64,000 nucleotides of DNA, taken from NCBI RefSeq assembly GCF_001865575.2, contig NZ_CP017562.2, positions 1,426,001 to 1,490,000 of the forward strand, read 5' to 3'. The notes under the pieces are model-generated. The model worked only from the letters and a program-made list of their open reading frames with translations, ran no database searches and had not been told where the DNA came from. Both the position numbers and the translations under genes were made by a program. Below, one piece after another: positions 51,818-59,222 of this stretch. The stretch's first letter is position 1. The number at the start of each line of letters is the position of its first letter. The DNA comes from Paraburkholderia sprentiae WSM5005 (GTDB lineage: Bacteria; Pseudomonadota; Gammaproteobacteria; Burkholderiales; Burkholderiaceae).

Positions 51818-52260
51818 AATGGCCCACCTCACCCAAAACCCGGCTGCTCCGGCAATGCACGCCAGAAAGCCCTGCTGCGCATAGCCGGCCACACACTCGA
51901 CGTGCGCAACCTACTGAGCTGGCTCTGGACCGCCGCACGCTGCGGGCCTTCATGGCGCCGCGGCCGGTCAGCGAGAGGTTCTACCGCGCGGCACCGCGCA
52001 TCAAGTCGAGCGAAGTGGTGCCGGAAACGATCGACGCCAATGTCGCGCTGGCGCTGTTGCTGGCCGAGCCGCTGCTGATCCGCCGGCCGCTGATGCAATG
52101 CGACGAGCGCCGCATGGTCGGCTTCAATGCGGCCTTGGTGCACACCTTGATAGGGCTCGGCGCGCAAGCACCGGCCCCGGACATGCCGTACGAAGGCTGC
52201 GCCGCAATGACGGACCACAGCTCGCACCAACGGGCGATCCGCTTCGCCCCATCCACCTGA
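51818..52260 (+). pseudogene. Nitrogenase-associated ArsC-like protein, frameshifted
   Basis: ATG 51818 (MAHLT) followed, one frame over, by KPGCSGNARQKALLRIAGHT and LDVRNLLS, and in a third frame by RPVSERFYRAAPRIKSSEVV and LLLAEPLLIRRPLMQCDERR. This is the ArsC/Spx-like 'nitrogenase-associated protein' family, in which a Cys and Arg motif lie at the ends of a thioredoxin-like fold. At least two frameshifts (near 51835 and 51935) break it. Role in nitrogen fixation unknown. Confidence 0.82.
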
Positions 52261-52278
52261 AACGGAGATCTGATCACT

Positions 52279-52515
52279 ATGCCCCTGTACGACTACCGCT
52301 GCGCGGCCTGCGGCCACGCATTCGAAACGCTGGTGCGCGCCGGCCACACGCCCGTCTGCCCGCAATGCGGCGGCACCGCGCTGGACAAGCAGGTCAGCGC
52401 GCCGGCCTCGCCCGGCAAGAGCCGCGCGATCATCTCCTGCGCGCGGCGTCAGGCGGCGCGCGAAGGGCACCTCAGCAACTATTCGCCGGCCGAGCGCCGC
52501 AAGCTGCTGCGCTGA
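52279..52515 (+). CDS. FmdB-type zinc-ribbon protein
   Basis: The 78-residue protein starts at ATG 52279 (MPLYDYRCAACGHAFETLVR) with GGAGATC upstream. CAAC and CPQC pairs form a zinc ribbon as in the FmdB family of putative regulators; SNYSPAERRKLLR ends it. Function unknown. It lies 18 bp after the ArsC-like pseudogene, probably in one transcript. Confidence 0.88.
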   Translation: MPLYDYRCAACGHAFETLVRAGHTPVCPQCGGTALDKQVSAPASPGKSRAIISCARRQAAREGHLSNYSPAERRKLLR

Positions 52516-52542
52516 GCCCAACGGGGAATCGCGCTGTCGATG

Positions 52543-52695
52543 TAGATGAGCCTCGAGGGCGCCTACGGGATGGCACTCAGTCTCACCGTCTTCATGGCCG
52601 GCACGCTGGATCAGGCCACCGCCGACAGCCTGCTGGAACGCGCGAAGGGCATCTGCCCGTATCTCGACGCGTGGCTTCGCAACATTGCGTCAGCA
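52543..52695 (+). pseudogene. Ohr/OsmC C-terminal fragment
   Basis: LEGAYGMALSLTVFMAGTLD and DSLLERAKGICPYLDAWLRN resemble the last 50 residues of Ohr/OsmC peroxide-resistance proteins, whose second catalytic Cys lies in a VCPYS motif. The rest is missing, and it meets a truncated oxidoreductase on the other strand at about 52700. Confidence 0.55.
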
Positions 52696-53136
52696 CGGCC
52701 GCCCTCGCGCTCGCGCGCTTCGATGACCACGACGGAAACGTCCTGCGCATGCAGTACGCGCGCCAGCGCGAGGCCGCGTAGACCCGCGCCGACGATGGCC
52801 ACGTCGACCACCAGCGATTCGACCGCGGTCATCTCGCCGCTCAGACGAAGTCAGCAGTTCGATGGTCACCGGCTCTTCGGCCAGCACGGCTTGACAGGCG
52901 AGGCGCAACTTGGAGCCGACGCCGACGAGCCTATCGAGCTTGTCGTTTTCGAGCCGCTCGATCTTCGACAGGCTTTTGCGCCCTTCCTGTACGAACAGAT
53001 GGCAAGATCCGCAGTCGGCCTTGCCGTTGCACTTGTGCTCGATGCTCTCGCCTACGGCGAGCAGTGCCTGCAGCAGGGTCGCGCCGGCGGCAACGTCGTA
53101 GGTCTTGCCCGAAGGCAGTACGGTCATTGTGGTCAT
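52690..53136 (-). CDS. 2Fe-2S ferredoxin, plant/bacterial type
   Basis: ATG 53136 starts MTTMTVLPSGKTYDVAAGAT. The domain has HKCNGKADCGSCHLFVQEGR and LRLACQAVL, i.e. C-x5-C-x2-C and a distant Cys, which bind a [2Fe-2S] cluster. After EPVTIELLTSSERR the frame, which should stop, runs on through sequence of the downstream flavoprotein in another frame; a single-base change at about 52850 would restore a natural stop (TGA). It probably donates electrons in the nif region. Confidence 0.8.
   Translation of the reverse strand: MTTMTVLPSGKTYDVAAGATLLQALLAVGESIEHKCNGKADCGSCHLFVQEGRKSLSKIERLENDKLDRLVGVGSKLRLACQAVLAEEPVTIELLTSSERRDDRGRIAGGRRGHRRRGSTRPRAGARTACAGRFRRGHRSARARGRPC
52700..52832 (-). pseudogene. 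FAD-dependent oxidoreductase, N-terminal fragment
   Basis: ATG 52832 begins MTAVESLVVDVAIVGAGLRG, followed by LARVLHAQDVSVVVIEARER and EGGRA: the FAD-binding Rossmann strand-loop-helix and Glu of amine-oxidase-type flavoproteins. It stops after 40 residues where it meets the Ohr-like fragment. It was placed right after the ferredoxin gene, presumably as its partner. Confidence 0.75.
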
Positions 53137-53191
53137 GACGGCGATCTTGATAAAAGGCTACGGATAAAGAACGATGAATAGCGGTCACGCT

Positions 53192-54034
53192 TCACGCGGC
53201 CAGTGCGGGTTGCAAGGCATCCACCAACGCTTCGGCGAACCCGCCCAGCGGCATCGCGATGCACGTGATGCCCTGCTCTTCGAGAAAGCGCGCCTCCATA
53301 CGCGTCGGTTCGTCGGGCAGCACGGCCCAGTGCATGTCGGAGGAGCGCTTCATGATCTGGCGCGCGAAACTGCGTGTGAGCTGGTCATCGAAACGACAGC
53401 CCAGAAACAAAAAACTGCGACCGCTGCGCCACGCCTGCACGGCGGGCGGAATGGGCGTCTGGATATCGATCTCGGTCATGACTTCGACGAAGTCGCTTTC
53501 AGAGACCAGGTAGTTAGAGGCCGGCGCATGGCCGCCGATCGGCTTGTAGAGCAGCGCGCCCGAGGCCGGCACGTCATCCAGCAACGCGCCGTCTGCGCTA
53601 TAGGCCGCGAACCAATGGCCGAAATGCTCGGCCTGCGACAGCCCCTGCAACTGCGCCCAGCCGCCCTGCAGCCGCGCCTGCGCCAGCGCGCAGGCGAAGG
53701 TGTCGTCGTCCCAGCTGTCGATAACCAGCCCGGCGCCGATCGCCGCCAGCGCGCAATGCAGTGCCGACGGCGTCGGCGTCATGGCGAAGGCCTCATTCAT
53801 GACGCTCACCCGCGACTTGCGATGCTTGAAGTTTTCGATGAACTGCGCCGCCTGGGTCAGCCGGGTGCGGATCTTGTGCAGCACGCTGACCTTGGCCGTG
53901 ATGATTTCGGCGAGCGCGAGCGGCGTGGCAGGGACGGCCGTATCGGGGCACAGCGCGAGCAGCGCTGGTCCCAGGTACGGAATGACGCCGCCCGCACACA
54001 GGCGTTCGGCGATGGTCTGGACTGAAACGGTCAT
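53192..54034 (-). CDS. SIR2-like domain protein, nif-linked
   Basis: The 280-residue protein starts MTVSVQTIAERLCAGGVIPY with a G-rich Rossmann start (GGVIPYLGPALL), contains SNYLVSESDFVEVMTEID and SGRSFLFLGCRFDDQLTRSF, and ends with a helical part. This is the pattern of the SIR2_2 family of NAD-binding proteins that occur in nif clusters of Burkholderia relatives. The canonical deacetylase His is not obvious. It follows the DegT-like gene by 10 bp. Function unknown. Confidence 0.7.
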   Translation of the reverse strand: MTVSVQTIAERLCAGGVIPYLGPALLALCPDTAVPATPLALAEIITAKVSVLHKIRTRLTQAAQFIENFKHRKSRVSVMNEAFAMTPTPSALHCALAAIGAGLVIDSWDDDTFACALAQARLQGGWAQLQGLSQAEHFGHWFAAYSADGALLDDVPASGALLYKPIGGHAPASNYLVSESDFVEVMTEIDIQTPIPPAVQAWRSGRSFLFLGCRFDDQLTRSFARQIMKRSSDMHWAVLPDEPTRMEARFLEEQGITCIAMPLGGFAEALVDALQPALAA

Positions 54035-54044
54035 GGAGTGCGCC

Positions 54045-55208
54045 TCACAGATAAATCGCGGCGCCGGCGCCCACGTTGGTCGCGGTGTCTTTCAGCGTCT
54101 TGACGATGTACTTGACCTGGTCGGTGTCGAGTAGCGTGTGCAGCGGCAGCGCCAGCGCGCGATCGCCGATGCGCTCGGTGTCGGGCAACAGGCCGCTCTT
54201 GCGGCCGATCGCATCGCCCGCGTTCATGTAGTGGAACTGCTGATGCAGCGGATGGCTGTAGGCCACCGTTTCAATGCCGCAAGATTTCATGTCGTCGATC
54301 ATCTGGGCGCGCGCGCTCTGCGTAAAACGCTTGCCCAAATGCACAACATAGAGCATCCAGTGCACTTCTTCGACGTCCCCGGCCACGTAGGCCGGCTTGA
54401 TCCCTTCGAAGCTTTGCATCTCTTCGTGATACCAGGTCTCGACCTGCTTTCGCTGCGCGAGGCGCGTGTCGAGTTCGGCCAGTTGCGCGAGACCGAGCGC
54501 GGCGGTCAGATCACTGATGCCCGCCTGCAGCGGCACCCGCGAGCCGACCGAGACGGACGCGCGGTCCGTGACGCGCCGCTCGCGCAGATAGCGCAGTTCA
54601 TGGACGAGTTCGTCATCGTCGGTGACAAGCATGCCGCCCGCTCCTGTGCACAGCGCGGACGGGCTGGAGAAGTCGAACACAGATACGTCGCCGAAACAGC
54701 CCACGTTGCGGCCCCGGTAGCGCGAGCCCAACGCCTCAGTACTGTCTTCGATCAGCCGCAAGCGCTGCGCGTCGGCCAGTTCGCGCAGCAGCGCCCACGC
54801 GGCCGGGTGGCCGTTGGTGTTGCCGGCGAGGATCGCGCGCGTGCGAGGGCCAATCTTCTGCGCGGCTTTTTCGGCGCTCAGACAACCGCTCCAGTAGTCG
54901 ATGTCGGCGAACACCGGCACGGCTCCCGCCAGCGTGATCGCCTGCGCCACCTGATGCCAGGTGTGCGACGCGCAGACCACCTCGTCTCCCGGGCCGATCC
55001 CCGTCGCGCGCAACGCAATCCAGGTGGCGAGCGTGCCGCTCGCGACCGCGACCGCATACTCCCGGCCAACCCAGCCCGCAAACGCGCGCTCGAACGAATC
55101 AAGCATCGGCCCGTCGTTCCAACGCGAGGATTGCAGCACCGCGTTGACGAGATCGATCTCGCGCGCCGCGCAAGCCGGTTCGCTCAACGCGATCTCATCG
55201 ATTTCCAT
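54045..55208 (-). CDS. DegT/DnrJ/EryC1-fold protein lacking the PLP lysine
   Basis: The 387-residue protein has the fold type I pattern: AVAVASGTLATWIALRATGI, GDEVVCASHTWHQVAQAITL, RLIEDSTEALGSRYRGRNVG (cofactor Asp), and GDVSVFDFSSPSALCTGAGG. In DegT enzymes that last stretch is S-F-x-A-T-K-x-x-T-T-G-E-G-G; here Ser replaces the Schiff-base Lys and Ala the Glu. It may therefore be a dehydratase-like or non-catalytic homologue. It overlaps the upstream small gene by 14 bp in the nif block 2 operon. Role unknown. Confidence 0.85.
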   Translation of the reverse strand: MEIDEIALSEPACAAREIDLVNAVLQSSRWNDGPMLDSFERAFAGWVGREYAVAVASGTLATWIALRATGIGPGDEVVCASHTWHQVAQAITLAGAVPVFADIDYWSGCLSAEKAAQKIGPRTRAILAGNTNGHPAAWALLRELADAQRLRLIEDSTEALGSRYRGRNVGCFGDVSVFDFSSPSALCTGAGGMLVTDDDELVHELRYLRERRVTDRASVSVGSRVPLQAGISDLTAALGLAQLAELDTRLAQRKQVETWYHEEMQSFEGIKPAYVAGDVEEVHWMLYVVHLGKRFTQSARAQMIDDMKSCGIETVAYSHPLHQQFHYMNAGDAIGRKSGLLPDTERIGDRALALPLHTLLDTDQVKYIVKTLKDTATNVGAGAAIYL

Positions 55209-55473
55209 GCGCCTTGTCCTCAGTCAGGATCAACGCATCGGCCTCTTCAGGCCGCTGCGTGATGGACCTGTAATACCCGGCCAATATCGTGAAATAGATA
55301 CTGCGCACACCGAACCGGAGCGCTGCTGTCTGGTCGCGCATCACCGTTGCGCTGACATGCATTGTGCGCACCTCGGGATAACGTTCGTGCCATTGCGCGG
55401 CAGCGTCGCGTAGCGTCGGTGCCGTGCGGAGCAGGTCCGCCGCGAAGTCCAATTGCTCGGCGTTCAGGCTCAT
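55195..55473 (-). CDS. Small nif-linked protein, 92 residues
   Basis: I place the start at ATG 55473 (MSLNAEQLDFAADLLRTAPT), two bases from the nifT stop. The protein has WHERYPEVRTMHVSATVMRD, a mostly helical part and an acidic tail with YYRSITQRPEEADALILTED. I do not recognise the family, but it lies between nifT and the DegT-like gene with overlaps on both sides, so it belongs to the operon. Confidence 0.7.
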   Translation of the reverse strand: MSLNAEQLDFAADLLRTAPTLRDAAAQWHERYPEVRTMHVSATVMRDQTAALRFGVRSIYFTILAGYYRSITQRPEEADALILTEDKAHGNR

Positions 55474-55474
55474 C

Positions 55475-55693
55475 TCACTCCTCCACGCCAGTAATGCGCC
55501 GCGCTTCGACCGTGATGGGCAGTGGCGTATCGTCGGCCATCGCGGGCAATCCGAGTTGCCAGCCGTTCGCGAGCGTGACGAGACCGCCCCACATCCCGGG
55601 CTGCGCCATCGCGACAATGGGCTCTTCCAGGTCCTTCTTTGGCACGTAGGCGCTCAGCGCGCCCTTGCTGTCCTTGCGGATTATGACTTTCAT
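55475..55693 (-). CDS. nifT: NifT/FixU
   Basis: The 72-residue protein starts at ATG 55693 behind GGAG and reads MKVIIRKDSKGALSAYVPKK, DLEEPIVAMAQPGMWGGLVT, LANGWQLGLPAM, ending in ITVEARRITGVEE, the standard NifT sequence. It is a small beta protein of unknown role in nitrogenase maturation, usually next to nifZ or nifK. Confidence 0.95.
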   Translation of the reverse strand: MKVIIRKDSKGALSAYVPKKDLEEPIVAMAQPGMWGGLVTLANGWQLGLPAMADDTPLPITVEARRITGVEE

Positions 55694-55734
55694 GGTTGCG
55701 GACTCCGGAGATTGATGACAGGTTCAAACCAGGT

Positions 55735-56193
55735 TCAAGCGGGATGCGCTGCTTCCTCCAGCAAGGGACGAAGCAACGGCGGCAGATGGGCGAGCACGTA
55801 CTCAATATCCTGCGCCGTAGTGATTTCGCCGAGCGACAGCCGCACCGCCGCGTGCAGCCAGCGCACGCACCAGCTTCAGGTGCGCAGCATGTTCGATCGC
55901 GCTGAATACGCCACGGTGCCGGCCCTCCGGCGCCGCCGCGTGCAGCCCGCACACGGCCAGGTGATTGGCTTCGGTGGCGCCGTTGGCGAAGCTCAACTCT
56001 GCGGGCTTGCAACCGAGCGCTCGCGCGATCGTCGCGCGGGCCGCAGCGAACGTGCCCTTCGCCTGCTGACCGACGGCATGCTGCGACGACGCGTTGCCCC
56101 ACACATCCGTCAGGATGGACAGCATCGCCTGCCACGGCGGAGGCTGGCGGCATGGTCGCGTTGTGGTCGGGATAGATCGTCGCCCGGCTCCAT
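55735..56193 (-). pseudogene. NifS-like cysteine desulfurase with internal deletion
   Basis: The minus strand begins with IYPDHNAT (the DHNATTP start of NifS), shifts frame, and continues PPWQAMLSILTDVWGNASSQ, HAVGQQAKGTFAAARATIAR, GCKPAELSFANGATEANHLA and FSAIEHAAHLKLVRAL. It then jumps to the C-terminal end WLHAAVRLSLGEITTAQDIE and YVLAHLPPLLRPLLEEAAHP. The middle, with the PLP Lys and active-site Cys (about 200 residues), is deleted. It cannot make persulfide. Confidence 0.88.
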
Positions 56194-56202
56194 TAGTTTG
56201 CT

Positions 56203-56574
56203 TCACGGCCAGAACACGCGTTCGCGATCGATGCACAGCGTGTCCAGCAGCTCGGCCAGATCGGTGCTCTCCTGCTGGGGCATCCATCGGTGCGACGCAT
56301 GATCGCGCGCGCTCAGGTGCCACATACCGTCTTCATCGCGGGTGAGCCAGGCTATGTCGATCATCCCGCCATTCGCGTCGACATTGCGGGAGCAGCACGG
56401 GCTCTCGACACGGAACCCCTGCCCATCGCGCAGCACGCGCGGCTGCACATAGCGGTAGCGGGTACGCTCGCGCAACGCTTGCTCGATCTGGCGCTGGGTC
56501 AGGTCGAGCGGGCGGCCCGCGCGCAAACCGTCGCGCGGCGGCGCCGCTTCTGGCGCGCTCGCCTGAGCCGTCAT
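56203..56574 (-). CDS. Nif-linked protein with CC motif, possibly DUF3024
   Basis: The 123-residue protein has LTQRQIEQALRERTRYRYVQ, PRVLRDGQGFRVESPCCSRN, VDANGGMIDIAWLTRDEDGM and WHLSARDHASHRW. The 'SPCCSRN' region resembles a small family (DUF3024) known to me from nif clusters; I am not certain. Its ATG overlaps the stop of the second nifZ gene by four bases, so it is part of the nif block 2 operon. Confidence 0.6.
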   Translation of the reverse strand: MTAQASAPEAAPPRDGLRAGRPLDLTQRQIEQALRERTRYRYVQPRVLRDGQGFRVESPCCSRNVDANGGMIDIAWLTRDEDGMWHLSARDHASHRWMPQQESTDLAELLDTLCIDRERVFWP

Positions 56575-56846
56575 GACATGGCTCCTTCTTCGGGTAGCAG
56601 GCCGGCGGGTGCGGGCGCAATTTCATTCTCCGTGCATCCGACGACACAGTTGCCGAACTCCACCAGATAGACCGGCTCGCCGCTCTCAATCACCTGGCCG
56701 ACGTTGACGATTTCGCCGACCGTACCCGCCTCGGCCAGACAATCGTCCTGGCCGCGCTCCGGAAAGCTGCCGTCGTTGCACAGGTCATCCAGCGCGATCA
56801 CGCGCATGCCCCACTGATAAGCAGGCTGAACCGGTTCGATACTCAT
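56571..56846 (-). CDS. nifZ: NifZ-domain protein, second copy
   Basis: ATG 56846 overlaps the stop of the first nifZ by four bases. The 91-residue protein (AYQWGMRVIALDDLCNDGSF, EAGTVGEIVNVGQVIESGEP, VYLVEFGNCVVGCTENEIAP) has the SH3-like NifZ fold. NifZ helps form the second P-cluster of the MoFe protein. Two NifZ-type genes in tandem are present here. Confidence 0.85.
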   Translation of the reverse strand: MSIEPVQPAYQWGMRVIALDDLCNDGSFPERGQDDCLAEAGTVGEIVNVGQVIESGEPVYLVEFGNCVVGCTENEIAPAPAGLLPEEGAMS

Positions 56847-57223
56847 GCTGACGGCTCCTGCGGTTGCGACGTTTCCGGCTGGACCCGCGTGCCGATCTTG
56901 TGCAGCGCTTCGGCCCGCTCGCCCAGGCCTTGCAGCACGTCGTCCGGCAGGTTGTCGAGCGTGCATAGCTCTTTCGCGCGCATGCCGACACGGTGGCCGC
57001 TCTCGACGAAATCCACCGCGTAGATATAGAACTGCTGAAGGAACGTGTCGATGCTGGTGACGTAGCCGATCTCGCCCTTGTTCACCAGCACTTCGCCGAT
57101 GTCTTTGCCGTTGTACGTACCGTCGTTGCGGATCACCGAGCGTGCGATCACGCGCTCGCCGTAGTTGAAGCGCGGGGGAAACGCGACCTCGATCAGGTCG
57201 TCGTCGCGGTTGATGTCAGCCAT
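56843..57223 (-). CDS. nifZ: NifZ
   Basis: The 126-residue protein has FPPRFNYGERVIARSVIRND, GTYNGKDIGEVLVNKGEIGY, FLQQFYIYAVDFVESGHRVG and MRAKELCTLDNLPDD, the full NifZ pattern. It acts in P-cluster maturation of NifDK. Its start overlaps the LRV gene stop by eight bases. Confidence 0.94.
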   Translation of the reverse strand: MADINRDDDLIEVAFPPRFNYGERVIARSVIRNDGTYNGKDIGEVLVNKGEIGYVTSIDTFLQQFYIYAVDFVESGHRVGMRAKELCTLDNLPDDVLQGLGERAEALHKIGTRVQPETSQPQEPSA

Positions 57224-57935
57224 GCTTCACTCCTGCTGATCGTTGCGTCTGTCCGGTGGTCATCAGGTTAGCGACCTCGCCCGACTGCCGGCGCTGCCGC
57301 GCGAGCGCGCGCACCTCTTCGTCCGCGTCATCCACCAGCGACGCCACGATTTCGCCAGCGGCGCGCCGCGCGACTTCCCAGCGCACTCGCCAATCGGGAT
57401 CGAACGCGAGGCGCGATAGCAGCGTCGCGGGCAGACGCTCGGCGACGATGCGGCGTACCTCGGCCTCGCTGTCGTCGGTAATACGCAGCAGCGCAGGCAT
57501 CTCAAGACGCTCTGCCAGTCGCATCCGGACTACGCGATCAGGGTCGCCGATCATCTGCGGCAGCAGCGCGAGCGGCAGACGCTGCGCCACCCATTCGCGC
57601 ACGCCGTAGTCGGAATCGCCCCGCATGCCGACCAATGCAGCAGGCGACAGGCGCTGCACCACGAGAATCCGCACCTCGCGATGTGGATCGTGGATCAGGC
57701 GCGCCAATTGCGCCTGCGGCAATCGCAACGCGAGCTGCAGCTGGACCATCTCGTCCGGGTCACCGAGCAATGCGGGCAGACAAAACACACCGGCGTGACT
57801 CGCTGGCCCGCAACCGTGCTCCGCCGGCAACTCGCGGAACCGCACATACCCGCAGCCGGCGCAGTCGAGCGGGCCGCCCTGCCAGTGGCGCGGTGCAATG
57901 TCGCCGCCTGGTACGCGCACGTTCTGTACGCTCAT
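57216..57935 (-). CDS. 4Fe-4S leucine-rich repeat variant (LRV) protein
   Basis: The 239-residue protein has an N-terminal Cys cluster (LDCAGCGYVRFRELPAEHGC, then VFCLPALLGD) that would bind a [4Fe-4S] centre, followed by about seven LRV repeats of 24 residues (for example DPDRVVRMRLAERLEMPALL and DPDWRVRWEVARRAAGEIVA). This matches the LRV protein first seen in Azotobacter nif clusters. The function is not known. It overlaps the TPR gene by four bases. Confidence 0.88.
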   Translation of the reverse strand: MSVQNVRVPGGDIAPRHWQGGPLDCAGCGYVRFRELPAEHGCGPASHAGVFCLPALLGDPDEMVQLQLALRLPQAQLARLIHDPHREVRILVVQRLSPAALVGMRGDSDYGVREWVAQRLPLALLPQMIGDPDRVVRMRLAERLEMPALLRITDDSEAEVRRIVAERLPATLLSRLAFDPDWRVRWEVARRAAGEIVASLVDDADEEVRALARQRRQSGEVANLMTTGQTQRSAGVKHG

Positions 57936-58519
57936 GGTTGCGTCCCCGTCCAGCCGCGCGTCGGATACTCACTCAGCGCATCCATTGCATCGTCGGACCC
58001 GACGCCGGTCTCATGACGATCCAAGACCTGCGAAAGCAGCGCGCCCCCCACCCGGTCTTCGGGATCGAGCCGGCGCAATTCGCGCAGTAGCATGCGCGCT
58101 TCTTCAAAGTCGCCGAGACGCATGTTGAGGTACGCGAGGCCTTTCAGAGTGAACAGATAAAAACGCGCGGCCGCGTCATAACGCGTGGTCACGATCGCGG
58201 CAGCAAGCGGTTCGTCGCCGAAATCTGCGCCCAGCGCGGTGCGGGCGACCGCCAGCGCGTCTTCGCCGATCGCACGCGCCTGCGCCAATTGATGGCCGTA
58301 GAAGTAAAAACGGTACAGCGCGATCAACGGCACCGGATGGCGCGGCGCGGCGGCGCGGGCGCGTTGCAACAGCGCGAGCGCCTCGTAGGGGCGCTCGCGC
58401 AACCGACCCGCCTCGGCGATCAATGCATTGACGCCTGACGGCAACCCGCCGCCAATCGCCCTTTGCGCAAACGCGGTCATTGCGTCGTCGAGGGCACGGT
58501 CGCCGAAGTCCATCGCCAT
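57932..58519 (-). CDS. TPR-like protein of nif clusters
   Basis: The 195-residue protein is made of helical pairs (GVNALIAEAGRLRERPYEAL, HPVPLIALYRFYFYGHQLAQ, FYLFTLKGLAYLNMRLGDFE) that look like tetratricopeptide repeats. It lies ten bases after the HesB-like gene and overlaps the LRV gene, a neighbourhood shared by other nif clusters. Probably a protein-protein contact factor. Confidence 0.72.
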   Translation of the reverse strand: MAMDFGDRALDDAMTAFAQRAIGGGLPSGVNALIAEAGRLRERPYEALALLQRARAAAPRHPVPLIALYRFYFYGHQLAQARAIGEDALAVARTALGADFGDEPLAAAIVTTRYDAAARFYLFTLKGLAYLNMRLGDFEEARMLLRELRRLDPEDRVGGALLSQVLDRHETGVGSDDAMDALSEYPTRGWTGTQP

Positions 58520-58528
58520 CGCTCCTCT

Positions 58529-58936
58529 TCAGGAGATCTGACGCGGCAGCGGCGGCCGCCCGCGGCCAATCGCGCTGACATCGATGGTCGCCAGGCCCGG
58601 CGGCGCCGACTCCGCACTGCTGCTGCAACCACAACCGGCCTGGCTCGGATTGAAGAAGATCAAGCCGGACTGGGTTGGCGTGTCGGCGAAATCGATCGTT
58701 ATGCCTTCGAGCATCAGCCGGCTCTCAGCCGGCAGGAATACGCGCAGGCCGTTGATGTCGAGTTCCTGTTCGCCTGGTTGCAGCGCCGGCTCGGCGGTGA
58801 ATTCCGCGGTATAGCCGGAACAGCCGCCGGCGCTCACCACCAGACGAAAGCCGGCGCCAGCCGGCAGGCCCGAAAAGCGCACGATACGACGCATGAACTT
58901 CTCGGCGGCGCTCGTAACAGTTACGTTGGACAGCAT
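58529..58936 (-). CDS. HesB/IscA-like A-type Fe-S carrier, nif-linked
   Basis: The 135-residue protein starts MLSNVTVTSAAEKFMRRIVR and has FRLVVSAGGCSGYTAEF and SGLIFFNPSQAGCGCSSS, i.e. the three cysteines (GGCSG and CGC) of A-type carriers. It is in the position of the Nif-specific HesB-like gene between fdxN and the TPR gene. It receives Fe-S clusters and passes them to targets such as NifB. Confidence 0.9.
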   Translation of the reverse strand: MLSNVTVTSAAEKFMRRIVRFSGLPAGAGFRLVVSAGGCSGYTAEFTAEPALQPGEQELDINGLRVFLPAESRLMLEGITIDFADTPTQSGLIFFNPSQAGCGCSSSAESAPPGLATIDVSAIGRGRPPLPRQIS

Positions 58937-58986
58937 GATGCGTAGTCTCCTGATGGATCAATGGCCGGCCCGGCCACGAGCCAGAC

Positions 58987-59181
58987 TCAAACCTGAACGA
59001 TGCAGCCGTCCACGGGACACACGGCGACGCACTGCGGGTCGTCGAAGTGGCCTTCGCATTCGGTGCATTTCTTGGGGTCGATCGCGAACACGCCGCCTTT
59101 CTCGATGATCGCGACATTGGGGCATTCCGGTTCGCAGGCCGAGCATCCCGTACAGGTGGACGCAATAATCTTCAGAGGCAT
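58987..59181 (-). CDS. fdxN: FdxN, 2[4Fe-4S] ferredoxin next to nifB
   Basis: ATG 59181 ([20 protein letters not shown]) lies behind GGAG. The 64-residue protein has [12 protein letters not shown] and [18 protein letters not shown], two [4Fe-4S] motifs with the 8-residue insertion typical of nifB-linked ferredoxins. It donates electrons for NifB radical chemistry or nitrogenase. It follows nifB by 41 bp. Confidence 0.95.
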   Translation of the reverse strand: MPLKIIASTCTGCSACEPECPNVAIIEKGGVFAIDPKKCTECEGHFDDPQCVAVCPVDGCIVQV

Positions 59182-59222
59182 GGAGGCTCTCCTGTTGTCC
59201 TGTCTGGAAGGGTGTGGGGTTG

